Source: Opisthocomus hoazin (lineage: Eukaryota; Chordata; Aves; Opisthocomiformes; Opisthocomidae). From it: a stretch of 64,000 nucleotides of DNA. Positions 1 through 10,675 of the stretch are shown piece by piece. The number at the start of each line of letters is the position of its first letter. Position 1 is the first letter of the stretch. Under the pieces are notes generated by a model. That model was not told where the DNA came from. It ran no database searches and saw nothing but the letters and a program-made list of their open reading frames with translations. The position numbers and the translations under genes were made by a program. The stretch is taken from positions 2,914,001-2,978,000 of the forward strand of contig NC_134443.1 of assembly GCF_030867145.1 (NCBI RefSeq). The letters run 5' to 3'.

Positions 1-1680
1 AGGAACGAGGACTAAATTATTTATTGACAAAACATCTTCTCCATTTGGATGCTGTTCCCAGCACTTGACATGTTCTGCTTGACTCATGATTCCTGATAAG
101 CATCTCTTAATTATAATGGAGTTACCGAGTGGTGCACATAAAGGATTCGCACTGTTTAAGCCACACATTGGCTACGTGAGGCGGGTAATAATGTGCTTAT
201 TCACCATCTTCAGAGGACGGAGACACTGAGTGGACACTGCTGGGTGACCTGTGAGTCAGGAGCCATGATGTGCACAGTGGTAATGTCCTGGCCTTCCCCT
301 TCTGCTACCCGTGAGGAGCATTTCCAGGTGCCTGAAGCACAAACAGGTGATTGAGAAGACCCAGCTCAGTCACCAAAAGCAAATTGTGCTGACGGGTTTC
401 AGTGATGAAGAGGTTTGCTCCGCAGATAGTGGAGTGCGATGGATGGTGCTACCTCAACCTTTGCAAGCCTTTTGGCACAGTCTCCCATGACAGCCTAGTA
501 GTTAAACTGGTAGAGGTATGGACTGGGTGGGTAAACTACGTGGTGGGTGAAAAACTGGCTGATACTGGCGAGGGAGCTGTTTAACATCTTCCTTAATGCC
601 CCGGATCATGGTGTGGACTTGGAAAATCTACAAGTGCCACCAAATTGAGGTGAGCAGCTGAAATTGCCAGAGGACTGGACCTGGGCAGGCTGGAAAAATA
701 GTCCTGTGGCTGGGATGGGCTAACTGGGATGCGAGGGCTGGGGTGGCTGGTGAAAAGCATCTGGGAAGAAAAGATGGACCCAAGCTGACCTGTAAGCGCT
801 GGCGTGAGGGCTAAGCTGGGCCTTGGTCTGTGGGCTCTGGGTCAGACCTTCAGACACCACGCTGGGACCGTGCCTGGGAACTGGCTTTGGCGAGAAGGGG
901 CTGGGAAGAGAACAGCTAATAAAATAAGGGATTTCTACAGTTAAAGTTCATAAGTAAGTGACTTTTTGTTTGGTTAAAATTGGATGTGAGAGAAATAAAT
1001 TGTTGTGGTTTTCTGCATTAAGGAAACAAGAATGAATTTGTTTTTTTCTTTCTGGTTTTCCTTGGTGGTTGCTAGCGGCTGCGAGGACACGCTGGGGCTA
1101 TGCTTAGGCAACACAAAGAAACAGCAGTATGTATTTTAACGCACCAAAAGGAGGGATTTTTCCAAATTGAGAGAGAAACAGCTCATTCCCAGTGAGCCTG
1201 CAAGAGCCAAGCAACGGGGAGCTGCAGGGGAAGAGCCTGCCTGTACGTTCCTGCACGGAGTGAAAAGGCATTCCCGGCACGCACAGACACACCTCACGTG
1301 CTGGGGCACACGCTCATTACTGTGATTAATGTTTGTATGACGGATGGCCTCCCGGTGCAGTGTTACTATCCGGCTGATGAAGGTGATGGCACACATGATG
1401 GAACAAACTGTTTGTAGCCAGATCCTGGCTGATGGACCATGGTGAAATCCATCCGTTGATTCTGCGGTGGGTAACCACAGTGGAGAGGGTTTTCCAGCAC
1501 GCGGGTGAAGTTCAGCCTGGTGAAACTGCTACAGCCAGAGCTGAAATCCCGATGTGTGAACTTTTATTTTGATTTTAAATTTGCAAGATTCCTGGTGAGA
1601 ATTTTAATGACTTTTAACATCTTCCTATTGTAACGTGGGTAATATATTTGTGGGTAAAAATACAGGAACCAAGTGTCAAC
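1..1680. other. Intergenic stretch left of the first gene
   Basis: No gene of the local type is seen here: there is no TATA box plus donor pair and no Cys-, Gly- or Gln-rich reading frame. The only coding-like trace is a reverse-transcriptase-like fragment near 402-584, listed separately. The rest looks like unique AT-balanced sequence. Confidence 0.5.
402..584 (+). mobile_element. Decayed LINE reverse-transcriptase fragment (CR1-like)
   Basis: A 60-codon open stretch contains GTVSHDSLVVKL followed by a WTGWV...GEKLADTG run. This resembles the region of non-LTR reverse transcriptases that usually reads FDTVSHxxLxxKL...W..NWL. Only this block is recognisable, the flanks lack the rest of the enzyme, and there is no start, so I read it as an old relic of a CR1-type element. 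The match is made by eye on a short segment and could be coincidence. Confidence 0.4.
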
Positions 1681-1694
1681 TAAATTTTTTCAAC

Positions 1695-1700
1695 TTTATT
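1695..1700 (-). terminator. Poly(A) signal of the 2.2 kb gene
   Basis: TTTATT on the plus strand is AATAAA on the minus strand. It lies about 500 bases beyond the stop codon at 2194 and is the nearest canonical signal I found, giving a 3' UTR similar in size to the neighbours. Confidence 0.6.
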
Positions 1701-2193
1701 CTTGAATACACAGGGAGAAAATAAAATTGCAGGAGTCCTTGATGCTCTTGCGGTCACAGTGTGTACTTTTTTTGCAGTACGGTCCTGTCTCTGTTTTCAA
1801 ACAATCTTGAAATCACAGTCGGGTGAGCCCACAGGACATGGTGAATCCAAGGTAGGTGGATTCCTTGTCCTTGCTCAGGCTCTTTCTGTTTGGTTTCTCC
1901 ATCCCCAGGCTGCTCATCTTCTCAGAAGAGGGGAGAAGCGGCTGCTCTACCCTAAGGAAGAGAGAGGTCATGTTTGGAAGATTAAAGGCTATTCCCTTGC
2001 AGGGAATTTAAAGTGCCAGTGCTGGGGTCAAGCAGGGGACTGTGGACCCTGAATCCAGTGTGCGAAGAGCAACAACGAGCCTTTAGCCACGGCAGCATTG
2101 CATCATGCTGAAAGCGGAGCGAAGCATCTCCCACTCTGAGCAGCGTGTGGGCACATGCTGGGGAGAGGTCCCAGCGCCTCGCTGGCCCCGTGC

Positions 2194-2790
2194 TTATTTC
2201 TTCTGCAAACAGGGTGGCAAGAGAGGAACCTGCTTCTGCTGGTGCTGAACGGGCTGCGGCGGCAGGGGCACAGTGGCCGGGCAGCAGCGCTGGACGGGTG
2301 GGCAGCAGCAAGGGATGCAGGGGCAGCGATGCTGAAGATGCCGGGGATGCAGCATCACGGGGGGACAGACATCCTCCATGGGGCACTGGTCCACTCGCTG
2401 CCGGGGTTTACCACAGCAACCCGGCTCCTCGCAGTGCAGGGGTGGCCGGTACTGCTGCAGCGGCCGGCGATGGATTTTCACGGGTGGGGGGCAGACGGGC
2501 TGCACATGGCTCACCTCCACCCGCCGCCGGGGCTTGCCGAAATCGCAGCTTTGCTGTGGCGGGCAGCAGCTCCGGGGTGGGCATGGCTCCATGGGCTGGC
2601 AGGCTTGCGGCTCGCTCTGGCAGGACCCCTCGATGTCGCGGCTGAGGCTGCCGGGGTCGTGGCAAGGGGAAAGGTCCACAGGGCTTTCGTGGCAGCACCC
2701 TGTGGAACTGTGCCACGTCCAGCCCTTCTCACCGCAGACCGAGCCTTCATGGCACAAGTCCTGGTCACTGTCGCCTTTACAGTAGTGCAT
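2194..2790 (-). CDS. Cys/Pro/Gln-rich EDC structural protein, 198 aa
   Basis: Predicted cornified-envelope structural protein. The first ~60 residues carry scattered Cys-His pairs (LCHEG, CCHES, PCHD). The middle and end are rich in CPP, CCPPxQ and basic stretches (KPRRRVEV, KPRQRVDQ). The tail has QHQQKQVPLLPPCLQKK, the Gln/Lys plus PP ending also found in the loricrins here, which suits transglutaminase cross-linking. Exon 2 starts after a TTTTTCCCAG acceptor (first exon base 2829) and the first ATG in it is this one, so the start is firm. Exon 1 is non-coding and ends at 2924 before GTGAGT; the intron is only about 94 bases, the shortest in the window. I do not recognise a published name with certainty. 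Its membership of the EDC family is clear from structure, composition and position. Confidence 0.85.
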   Translation of the reverse strand: MHYCKGDSDQDLCHEGSVCGEKGWTWHSSTGCCHESPVDLSPCHDPGSLSRDIEGSCQSEPQACQPMEPCPPRSCCPPQQSCDFGKPRRRVEVSHVQPVCPPPVKIHRRPLQQYRPPLHCEEPGCCGKPRQRVDQCPMEDVCPPVMLHPRHLQHRCPCIPCCCPPVQRCCPATVPLPPQPVQHQQKQVPLLPPCLQKK

Positions 2791-2991
2791 CCTGTGGCAG
2801 AGATGGCCAAGCCCTTGGGGATAAACAGTCTGGGAAAAAGAAAAAAACCCACTAACTTCTTTTTTTCGCTCTTTCTATGAAAAAAATTGAGGAATCCGAG
2901 ACAGCTGAGAGAATCCAACTCACCCAGTGACCGGTGACAGACAGGCAGTGTGGGGATTCCAAATCCTGAGGACAGTGCTGGGGCCGAAAGC

Positions 2992-3029
2992 TTTTATATG
3001 CGGCTGCGCTCTCTTAGAAATGAGGCATG
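2992..3029 (-). promoter_or_regulatory. Promoter of the 2.2 kb gene: TATA box and shared upstream block
   Basis: TATAAAA (plus-strand TTTTATA, 2992-2998) is followed upstream by the shared block at 3019-3029 (plus-strand AATGAGGCATG). Exon 1 runs from about 2965 to 2924. The same TATA-plus-block arrangement stands before most other genes of the window. Confidence 0.8.
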
Positions 3030-5850
3030 CCACGGGAATTAATAGCTGAGCAGTGAGTGCCACGTCTGTACGTATATTTTTTCTGGCACTTGCTATTGGA
3101 TTAATCAGCTGCAATTAGCATGTCTCTTGATGCAATATCAGCTTAGCTCTTTGCATATGCAGCGGCCATTATCGAATTAGTTCTCCCACCGGTCATGTTC
3201 AAATACGCTATTACCTAATGTTAGTCAGATGGGATCCTGGGATAAGGATACCTGGAATGCCGTGATGCTGAGTGATGTGCCTAAAAGGAGTCTGTCAAGG
3301 CAGTGGGAAAACCACAGAAAAGCCCAGAAGTCCTGGTGTTCAGTCCCATGCCCCGGTACCCAGCGGCTCATTCCTTGACACAGGCAGTTGAGGCAGAGGT
3401 GTGCAAATGGCAATGGTTTTTCATAGGGCTGAAAGAAAACAGAGAAAAATCTATCATTGAAAGCAAGCAAGCTTCCTGCTGAAATAAACAGTAATTTTTT
3501 TTAAAAAAGAAAAAACTAGTAGAACAGTGAGATACTGTTTTCAACAGAAGTGATGGATTTTTGAACTCTATTTCAGCTTAACAAGACCCTGACCCACCCT
3601 AAACCAGGAACTGCTGTGTTTGTGGTGTGTTCCGCGGAGCTGGGTTTTTTTCCGCAAATTGCTCTCTTGGTGTTTTACGCACAGCTGGAAGCCCAGCCTG
3701 ATGCTCAGCAGAGATGAGATGATTTTACTGCCTCTTCTTGCCCATTCTTTGTGCCAATGGACCATGGTCTGCAGCTGGAAGCAACTGATGATAGAGCAGG
3801 GGCTACACTCAGTTACCTTTTGTACTTACATACAATCAGAAATGGGAAAACCTCTTTTCATTATGCTAGCTTTGCGAAATTGTGTTTTTCTTTCATAAAG
3901 CTGGACTCTAAGTGGACTTTTTTTATCATGTATGAAATATTCTGAAGTCTGGATTAGCAAGGTTCAGGAATAGCATCATCTGAAACTTAGATTTTAATGC
4001 TCCTGTTCTTTAAAAACAGACTTCAGGTTTTAATTAACAACATTTTCCTGATATGATGACCTTTCTTCATGGAGTACCTCGGCACTGAAGTTGCAGAAGA
4101 AATCTAAAAAAGCGTGGAGGGCACAATTCTTTAAAAACTGCAATTTCCGCGAAACAAAGCCATCTTCTGACATGGAAAATGTTACCAGTCAACAGGGACT
4201 TTTTCTTCTTGCATAAGCTTCCATCACAAAAATCCGGCTTTTGATTTGCTGGCGGGAAGTTGAAATTTTCTGTGAGAAATCACAGGAGGTTTTCCAGCTG
4301 GCTTCGCGGATGGGGCTGCGGGTTGGACCTGGTTTGTCAGAGAAGGTCTGTGATATCTGGACATGATCTCATCACCTTCCAGAGAAAGCTGATGGTCAGT
4401 GAGATGGTGAGAGAATCAAGGGTGACATCAGGACCATGATGAATGGCAGATGTTGCCCTATGTGTAGTACGGATGACTGGAGGAGGTGAACTCTGAGTAC
4501 AGGGTCCCTACGGACACCAGCACAACAAGCACAGGGGTGGACTGCGTCAGGCAGTGGATGGAATATATATTCCCCTATTTAAATTAATTAATTCCCTTCC
4601 AAATGACCTTGGTCGAGTGAGTGGGTACAACACCGAAAGCCCTTTTATGCGCTGCAAATCTGGAATGAGGATGCCACGGGGGTGTGCTGATCTCACGAAC
4701 TAACAATTTCAGGCTTCGTCAAGCACCATATCCACTTTTCTGACATTTCTGCTTTGACTCATTTTCTGTGTAGCTGCTCCATTTTGCATTTACGTGGACG
4801 GTGATGGCATTTTTTAAGTACCAGCAAAGTATCCCTCACAGCAGCCCCGGGGCTGTCAGCACAAAAGGCATTTCCATGCATTCACTTCGTGGTAGAACCT
4901 CTGTAGGGATGCTCAGAGGTTTGTGCAGTGGCGTTTGCGTTTGAATCACTGGGAAAAGCATGTGCAGAATTCAGGGGTGTGACTCCAGGGCACGCGCTTG
5001 GACCTGACTTCGCTGCAGCTGAGGTAATTTATTCTTTAGCTACAGGAAAAACTTCATTGCCTTGCAGGAAGCCACAGGACTTGCATGTAAGGACAGAAAA
5101 AAAGAAAAACTTGGTATCTGTTAAGGGCCAACAAGGATTTTAGATTTATGACTCGTTACCGAAATCCCAGGATTATGCTGGTTTTGATTTTTTTTCATGT
5201 AAGAAGAGATATTTTGGAGTCACTTCCCTTCTGGAGGATTTTAGAAATCGCAAAGTGCAAATATTTAATTTCTGAATCTGATCTCTTAAAATTTGGCACA
5301 TTTTAATAGAGTTCCTGGTGAAATTAGATGGTATTCCTGAATCCTTCAGGCTAGACTTGTATCTCCACATCTTTCAATTACTCTCTCCCTCCCTGCAGCA
5401 TGAAGACCATGCTTGCTGGTGTGTTTAATCTTACTGACAAGATATCAAGCCTTTTAAGAAGCCTACTTTAAAGTTCAGCAAATTATCTTTCTTTTTTGTG
5501 ATTTCCGTTAACAAAAAAGACCTTTACGACTGTACAGATGCTTCGATTGCAGACTGTGCACCTTCGAGGTAGTAGGTAGGGGAAAGACAGCATTAAAATG
5601 CATGGCCAAGAGGATACTCCTGGAGCTTAGATAATGTACTGACACTAGCAAGCACGATCTTTCCCTGGATGAGAGACTGATCCAAGAAGTTCAGTGTATG
5701 AGCTGGGGTGCTGTCACCAGTAGCATGAGTAATAGTTGAAAAATTCATTATGTTGAGAAATAAAAAAGTCCCAGACAAGAGCTATAGTTTAAAAGACAAA
5801 GATAAATGAATAAACATCTACCAGAAGTCTGCAGTGTCATAACTTACAAC
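3030..5850. other. Intergenic stretch with a decayed promoter
   Basis: No intact gene is visible. Near its middle, 4634-4761 resembles the promoter of the 2.2 kb gene and is listed separately. I see no Cys- or Gly-rich frame to the left of it that could be the matching exon 2. Confidence 0.5.
4634..4761 (-). pseudogene. Relic EDC promoter, gene body lost
   Basis: The plus strand reads CCGAAAGC, then CTTTTATGCGCTGC, then AATGAGG and ATGCCACGGG. The promoter of the 2.2 kb gene has the same words in the same order at 2984-3035. The TATA has become CATAAAA and I find no GTAAGT-type donor where exon 1 should end. A TGACTCA site (4755-4761), preceded by CTTT as in the 37 kb loricrin-type promoter, lies upstream. 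I infer a duplicated EDC gene whose coding part has decayed. Confidence 0.5.
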
Positions 5851-5851
5851 T

Positions 5852-5857
5852 TTTATT
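5852..5857 (-). terminator. Poly(A) signal of Asn/Cys gene copy 1
   Basis: AATAAA on the minus strand. The 3' UTR from the TAA at 6195 would be about 340 bases, or about 210 from the second in-frame stop at 6069. Confidence 0.8.
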
Positions 5858-6068
5858 GTCTTTCATGATTAATTGGAGATTAAAGCAAGAAAAGGCAGTA
5901 TGATACATCGACAGCGTTAAACGTCCCCCACACCAAGAGGAAAAGTAACAGCAGGACTAGTGCCTACTAAGGGAAATCACACTGATAGTTGGGTAGCAAC
6001 TTCACAGCACATTACAGGTATTTGGTAACTAAAGGCATACAAAGAAGAGGAAAGGTGATCTACAGTCT

Positions 6069-6194
6069 CTAAGCAAAAGAGGAGGTGCATTCAGGGCCGT
6101 ATCCATATCCATATCCATATCCACATCCAACACCGCAGGAGCCAGGAGGGCAGCAGCAGGCAGCGCAGCCCTGCCCGCCCTTTGCCGAGTAGGT
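6069..6194 (-). other. In-frame Cys/Gly-Tyr tail behind the stop of Asn/Cys gene copy 1
   Basis: Directly after the TAA at 6195-6197 the same frame stays open for 41 codons to TAG (6069-6071). The reading is strongly protein-like: it includes GCAACCCPPGSC and then GYGYGYGYG before PECTSSFA. That composition is typical of avian skin structural proteins and unlikely for random 3' UTR. It is either the remains of a once longer C-terminus or a readthrough extension. I favour a relic, because most differences from copy 2 in this tail change the amino acid. Confidence 0.7.
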
Positions 6195-6416
6195 TTAGTT
6201 GCCGCAGCAGTTGCAGCAGCCACCGTTGTTGTTGTTGTTACTGCTGATGGTGTAGCAGCAGGCCTGCATGGGCATGCAGCAGGTCCTGGGGTAGCAGCAC
6301 TGCATGGGCGAGCAGCACATCGGTGTCTTGCATCCCTTTGGGCTGCCGTAGCAGCACACGGTGTAGCCGCCGTTGTTGTTATTTCCACCGCAGCATCCAC
6401 AGCCTCCGTTGGCCAT
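6195..6416 (-). CDS. Asn/Cys-rich EDC protein, copy 1, 73 aa
   Basis: Small structural protein predicted to be cross-linked through cysteines in cornifying cells. It starts MANGGCGCCGGNNNN, has a core with CKTPMCCSPMQCCYPRTCC, and ends in NNNNNGGCCNCCGN. The core resembles the C-terminal part of EDCRP (CCSPVQYCSPI), so the two are probably related. Exon 2 begins at 6441 after CCTTCCAG. Its leader CTTCGCCTACACCAC before the ATG matches the EDCRP leader, which fixes the start. The intron is 6442-6932. The frame continues past the stop as a plausible former C-terminus. From memory the bird literature uses the name EDNC for an Asn/Cys protein of this kind; I could not verify it, so no symbol is given. 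Copy 2 at 10 kb is a close duplicate. Confidence 0.87.
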   Translation of the reverse strand: MANGGCGCCGGNNNNGGYTVCCYGSPKGCKTPMCCSPMQCCYPRTCCMPMQACCYTISSNNNNNGGCCNCCGN

Positions 6417-7002
6417 GTTGTTGGTAGTGGTGTAGGCGAAGCTGGAAGGAACAGAGAGAGTCTGTCTGTGACTGGGAGCAGGACATTTGGAAATACAGAG
6501 TTAATTCAAAGCTCTGTTTGTGCTAAATTTGGAGATTCAAGGAGTTGAAACCAGGTGTTTGTGAAGAACTTGCTCATAACTCTTCTCTCTGTCTTTCTCC
6601 TGCAATGTAGATGCCCACCTACTTGTCCCAGGGCATCCCTAATATCTCAGCAAGAATCACACAGCACAGTGCACACAGCCCTTGGTCTGGGCCCTCCTGA
6701 AACGTCCTTGGTCCCCTTTCTCTGCATGGCCCTCCTGATACTCCTGTAGCCTCTCCATTCTTTTATGCTTATAGCTTGTGCCCATAATTCCAAGTATACA
6801 GTTGATAAAAGCCCAACGTCAGTGAAAGTCCCAGTCCAGATACTTGGTTATATGTGGATACTATTCTAAAGTATCCATAGCGTTTTTTTTTGTTTTGTGA
6901 AAATGAAGGAAGATTTAAATGTTCTCACTTACCCTGGTGAAGAGTGAGGAGAGGTGAAGGGAAGAGAGGATGAGCGAATGAAGTGAGCTGGGCCTGGAGA
7001 CC

Positions 7003-7043
7003 TTTTATAGTCCTAGACATCTTCCTCATGGAAGTGAGACAGC
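7003..7043 (-). promoter_or_regulatory. Promoter of Asn/Cys gene copy 1
   Basis: TATAAAA lies at 7003-7009 (plus-strand TTTTATA), with the shared block at 7033-7043 (plus-strand AGTGAGACAGC). Non-coding exon 1 runs from about 6978 to 6933 and is followed by a GTAAGT donor. Confidence 0.8.
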
Positions 7044-9660
7044 CATTGACCATTCGTGCTTCACTGCTTACTAACCCAAACCCATACTTTTTAGCTATAC
7101 GTGTCTTCTGGTATTTACTCTTTGCCTTATTACCTGTGATCACTACCTTTGTTTTGCCTCATAATTGTTTAACCTGCAGATAATCAAAGGGCTTCTGTGA
7201 ATACTAATGAATTCGTCCTCTCCGCAATCTTGCCAGGGAGCCAAAAAATGCGTCCTCGTATCTGTTTGACGAACGCAGACAGTGACGGCCAAAGATGCTA
7301 AGTGACTTACTCAGCAGCGGCTGGTGCTGAATCAGTGTAAGAGCCGAAACTGAACCCCTGGGTTGTCTCTTTCGGGCAGGTGATGGGCTGTTTCGTCGGA
7401 CTCGTGTTTGAAACAAATATTTGGAGAATTTCAAGGAAATAGGTATGCTTGTTCCCGGTCACAAGACATGCACGTGAGGAGGGAGCAAGAAGACCATGTG
7501 TCTGGGACGTGTCGGGAGTCATGCCTGCTCCTGGGTCTCAGTCACCTACACGTGACTCCATGCAAGATCATCCTGCCCTCATGCATGCTAAGAGCATCTT
7601 CGTGATGCCAAAACCATCTCTGTCTTTCGGCTTGCCTAAATGTTTACAAATCCTCGGATCTGAGGGATGAAGTTTGCATGCAGCCATCACTAGATGGACG
7701 AGAGTGCTTCAGTTCCTGCTCTGCTCTGCTGGGACTGCTTTCCTAAGCATCTGAATTGAATTTGCCTCACTTCAGAATATGTTGCATTTTAATTAAAAGG
7801 TTAAGGGGCAGCAGTGCCTGTGCAAATGGCACTGCAAGGAGCCATGGCTCTGAGGCCTGGTATGATGCATTGCAAGTCAACATCTCCCTCCCGCGAGCTC
7901 TCCTTGCGACCAGGTGAAATCCCCTTGTGTGCTGGAGCCCTAGCACTGAACAGACCACCCCTGCCTGGCTCCTCAGCAGGGAAGAAGCGGGATGTGGAGT
8001 TGAAGGCTGTGCAGGACTCTTGGTGGGTGTTGGAAGTGGTAAATGAGGAGCCCGGCATGGACCGAGAGGGAGAGAGGAGGCTGAAGGTGGAAGAGATACG
8101 ACCAGATAACTGGTCTTAACTGCGGTCATGGAGGTAAGTGGGAGGCAGGGACTCAAAAGTGATGCAGGAAGAGACGGTGTTGAGGTGGAACCATTTTCTG
8201 GGAGGGAGAGAGGAAGAGAAGAAGGTCAAGGTAAGGCAGAGCCTTGGGAAACTGAGCCAGGGTGGATGAATACTTGTTGAACACCAGCCACTGCCTCCAA
8301 TGCACTTTGCTGTGGGGCTGAATGCTGGCGGGAACACAGGGTATTTGGGAGGAATTTTTTCCACGGCCTAAAATTGCAGCTCTTGTTTGAAGACCTCGCC
8401 ACATTATCCCCAGTGGAGTGCTGCCTAATAAGAGGATGGCGGAGCCTGCCTGGCAAGTTCCTTGCCTGCTGCCTGACATCCTCTGGAATCCCTGGAGTGC
8501 TCCAAAGGGTGCTGCTCCTAAATGAGCTCTATTAGTCCTGAGGATGCTAGCAGGGGCCTTGGTTTGCTTTCTGCACAGTGCAAGGGGGAGCTGATTGAGA
8601 TTTTAATGCTGCTTTGCCCCTGCAGTAAATGCAGGCAGCTCCTTTCCAGAAATCCCTGGAATGAGAGTAATTCCTTGAGCAAAATGCAGGAGCAGCAACA
8701 TATGTAATTGCAACTTCTCCAGACAGGGTAGAAGAACATGAATGGCATTTCCTTTCCAACAGGTCCCCTCTGAGAAGGCGTACACTTGCCTTCCCATGAG
8801 AAATGATTTATTTATAAGGAATTAATTGGGTAGAATCAAAGACGCACACTTCACTTGTGCCTCCAGAGGGGAAGTTCTCATCGGTAAATCCTGCAGCTGT
8901 CAGAAGAAGTGATGATCTAGGTGGGCATTTCCCACCCACAACGGTCGTGTCCAGCCATTTGTGTAACCCAAGTACTCAGATGCTCTTTGGTGAGCGGGCT
9001 ACAGATCCTAATGCAAAGAAGGGACTGAAACAGTGTGGAAACAGTCAGTAAAGTGCATTAGACACAGACTGAGCCCTGCAGTGCTGATCTTGCATGTTAT
9101 GTCTTGGGACAGCTCTCACTGACCCAGTTGCTCTGAAGATGGTGGAGGTTTCTCACCATTTGTTCTAACACTTCAGCTTGAGATCTGGTAACCCAGACAT
9201 TTTAGCAGAGGCAAGATCTCCATCTCATAAATGTCAATCTATTTATATGGACTGTCTGTAGGTGCTGAAGTAGACTTCTAGCTGGTTGAAATACATGGAG
9301 CTTTCCTAGTCTGGATGTGCCTGTGTCAAACTGTTTCAGAAGAAATCCACATACTTTACAAGTTTGTGTATTATTTTCTTCCTCTTTCTTTGTAGTTTTA
9401 CAATGAGAGCAGAAATGTTGCTCTCAGAGATGCCAGACACTCTGCTTGTGTTTGAACAGACCCAGGTAGAGGCTTAGAGCTGCATCAGGGATGCACTGAT
9501 CTTCTTTGTAGGCAAACCTCCCCTGTTAGCACCTTCTAGATAGGAGGATCCCAACACTGGAAGAAAATGCAAAGAAAACGTAGCAGGTGTGATGATGCAC
9601 TCTGGATGCACCAGCTAGCAAAAATAACCACCAGAAATTTTGCAGGGTTATAAAGTACAG
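7044..9660. other. Intergenic stretch between the Asn/Cys duplicates
   Basis: No gene or promoter of the local type is seen. Several open stretches of 60-130 codons occur on both strands, but they have no recognisable domain, splice context or biased composition. Confidence 0.5.
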
Positions 9661-9662
9661 AT

Positions 9663-9668
9663 TTTATT
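9663..9668 (-). terminator. Poly(A) signal of Asn/Cys gene copy 2
   Basis: AATAAA on the minus strand, at the position equivalent to the signal of copy 1. Confidence 0.8.
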
Positions 9669-9863
9669 GGGATTTTTCAGACAGATTGAAGGAAAACAGT
9701 GATGAAAAGAATTAAACCTCCCCCACAACAAGAGGAAAATTAACAGCAGTACTAGTGCCTACTAAGGGAAATCACACTGATAGTTGGGTAGCAACTTCAC
9801 AGCACATTACAGGTATTTGGTAACTAAAGGCAGACAAAGAAGAGGAAAGGTGATCTACAGTCT

Positions 9864-9995
9864 CTAAGCAAAAGAGGAGGAGCGTTCAGGGCCGTATACA
9901 TATCCATATCCATATCCATATCCACATCCAACACCGCAGGAGCCAGGAGGGCAGCAGCAGGCAGCGCAGCCCTGCCCGCCCTTTGCTGAGTGGGT
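9864..9995 (-). other. In-frame Cys/Gly-Tyr tail behind the stop of Asn/Cys gene copy 2
   Basis: As in copy 1, the frame stays open after TAA (9996-9998) for 43 codons to TAG at 9864-9866. It carries the same CAACCCPPGSC core and a Gly-Tyr run with one extra GGATAT unit plus a Gly-to-Val change, then PERSSSFA. One cysteine of copy 1 is Arg here. Both copies share the same stop, so it predates the duplication or was spread by conversion. Confidence 0.7.
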
Positions 9996-10220
9996 TTAGT
10001 TGCCGCAGCAGTTGCAGCAGCCACCGTTGTTGTTGTTGTTGTTACTGCTGATGGTGTAGCAGCAGGCCTGCATGGGCATGCAGCAGGTCCTGGGGTAGCA
10101 GCACTGCATGGGCGAGCAGCACATTGGTGTCTTGCAGCTTCTTGGGCTGCTGTAGCAGCACACGGTGTAGCTGCTGTTGTTGTTATTTCCACCGCAGCAT
10201 CCACAGCCTCCGTTGGCCAT
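9996..10220 (-). CDS. Asn/Cys-rich EDC protein, copy 2, 74 aa
   Basis: Close paralogue of the 6.2 kb gene. It has the same MANGGCGCCGGNNNN start, the same CKTPMCCSPMQCCYPRTCCMP core and the same NGGCCNCCGN end, with one more Asn in the second Asn run. Several Gly residues of copy 1 are Ser here (GGY to SSY, KG to RS). Exon 2 starts at 10245 after TTCTTCCAG, the intron is 10246-10605, and exon 1 ends at 10606 before GTAAGT. The leader before the ATG is almost identical to copy 1. A disulphide-linked cornified-layer component is the likely role, inferred from composition and location. The stop is followed by an open protein-like tail, as in copy 1. Confidence 0.87.
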   Translation of the reverse strand: MANGGCGCCGGNNNNSSYTVCCYSSPRSCKTPMCCSPMQCCYPRTCCMPMQACCYTISSNNNNNNGGCCNCCGN

Positions 10221-10675
10221 GTTGTTGGTAGTGGTGTAGGCAAAGCTGGAAGAAACAGAGAGAGTCTGTCTGTTTCTCTACGTGAAATTCCCAGTTGCTT
10301 ATGCAGCTTAAAGCATGCTTCTCCCAAAGTACATCTCAAACTGGCTGGGGAAGTCCCCACTCTCCAGAAACCCATAAAAACCTGTCTCTGAGATCGCCAC
10401 AGTTTCGCACTGGCCACCAGTGCATTTGGCGTATTGTCCAGCACTGGTTCCATCAGAAAGAAGCCACCCAGGTGGATCCCAAACTCAATCCCTCAAAATT
10501 GATCCCCAACTAGACAATACAGGAAATGATAGATGGCTTCCTGCAAGAACGCACAGAAGCCCGGTAGAGTGCAAATGAAAAGGCAAGTAGTGAGCTCTGA
10601 CTTACCCTGTTGACCGGTGAGGACAAGGAAGGAGAAGTCAAAAGGAGCGAATGAAGACCACTGTGATGGGGAGCC

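Larger units (their letters stand above)
9711..10274 (-). repeat. Second copy of a ~565-base tandem duplication (first copy about 5911-6475)
   Basis: The 3' UTR, coding exon and last bases of the intron are nearly identical between the copies, for example the 3' UTR words ACTAGTGCCTACTAAGGG and GATAGTTGGGTAGCAACTTC. Similarity ends abruptly in the intron after GAGAGAGTCTGTCTGT. The promoters are alike only at motif level, so either conversion has kept the exon uniform or the introns diverged quickly. Confidence 0.8.

Noticed and set aside
9824-10453. 209-codon minus-strand frame over Asn/Cys copy 2
   Set aside because: It spans the intron and promoter side and reads the CCG/GTT repeats in another frame. 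The 74-residue frame has the proper exon context.
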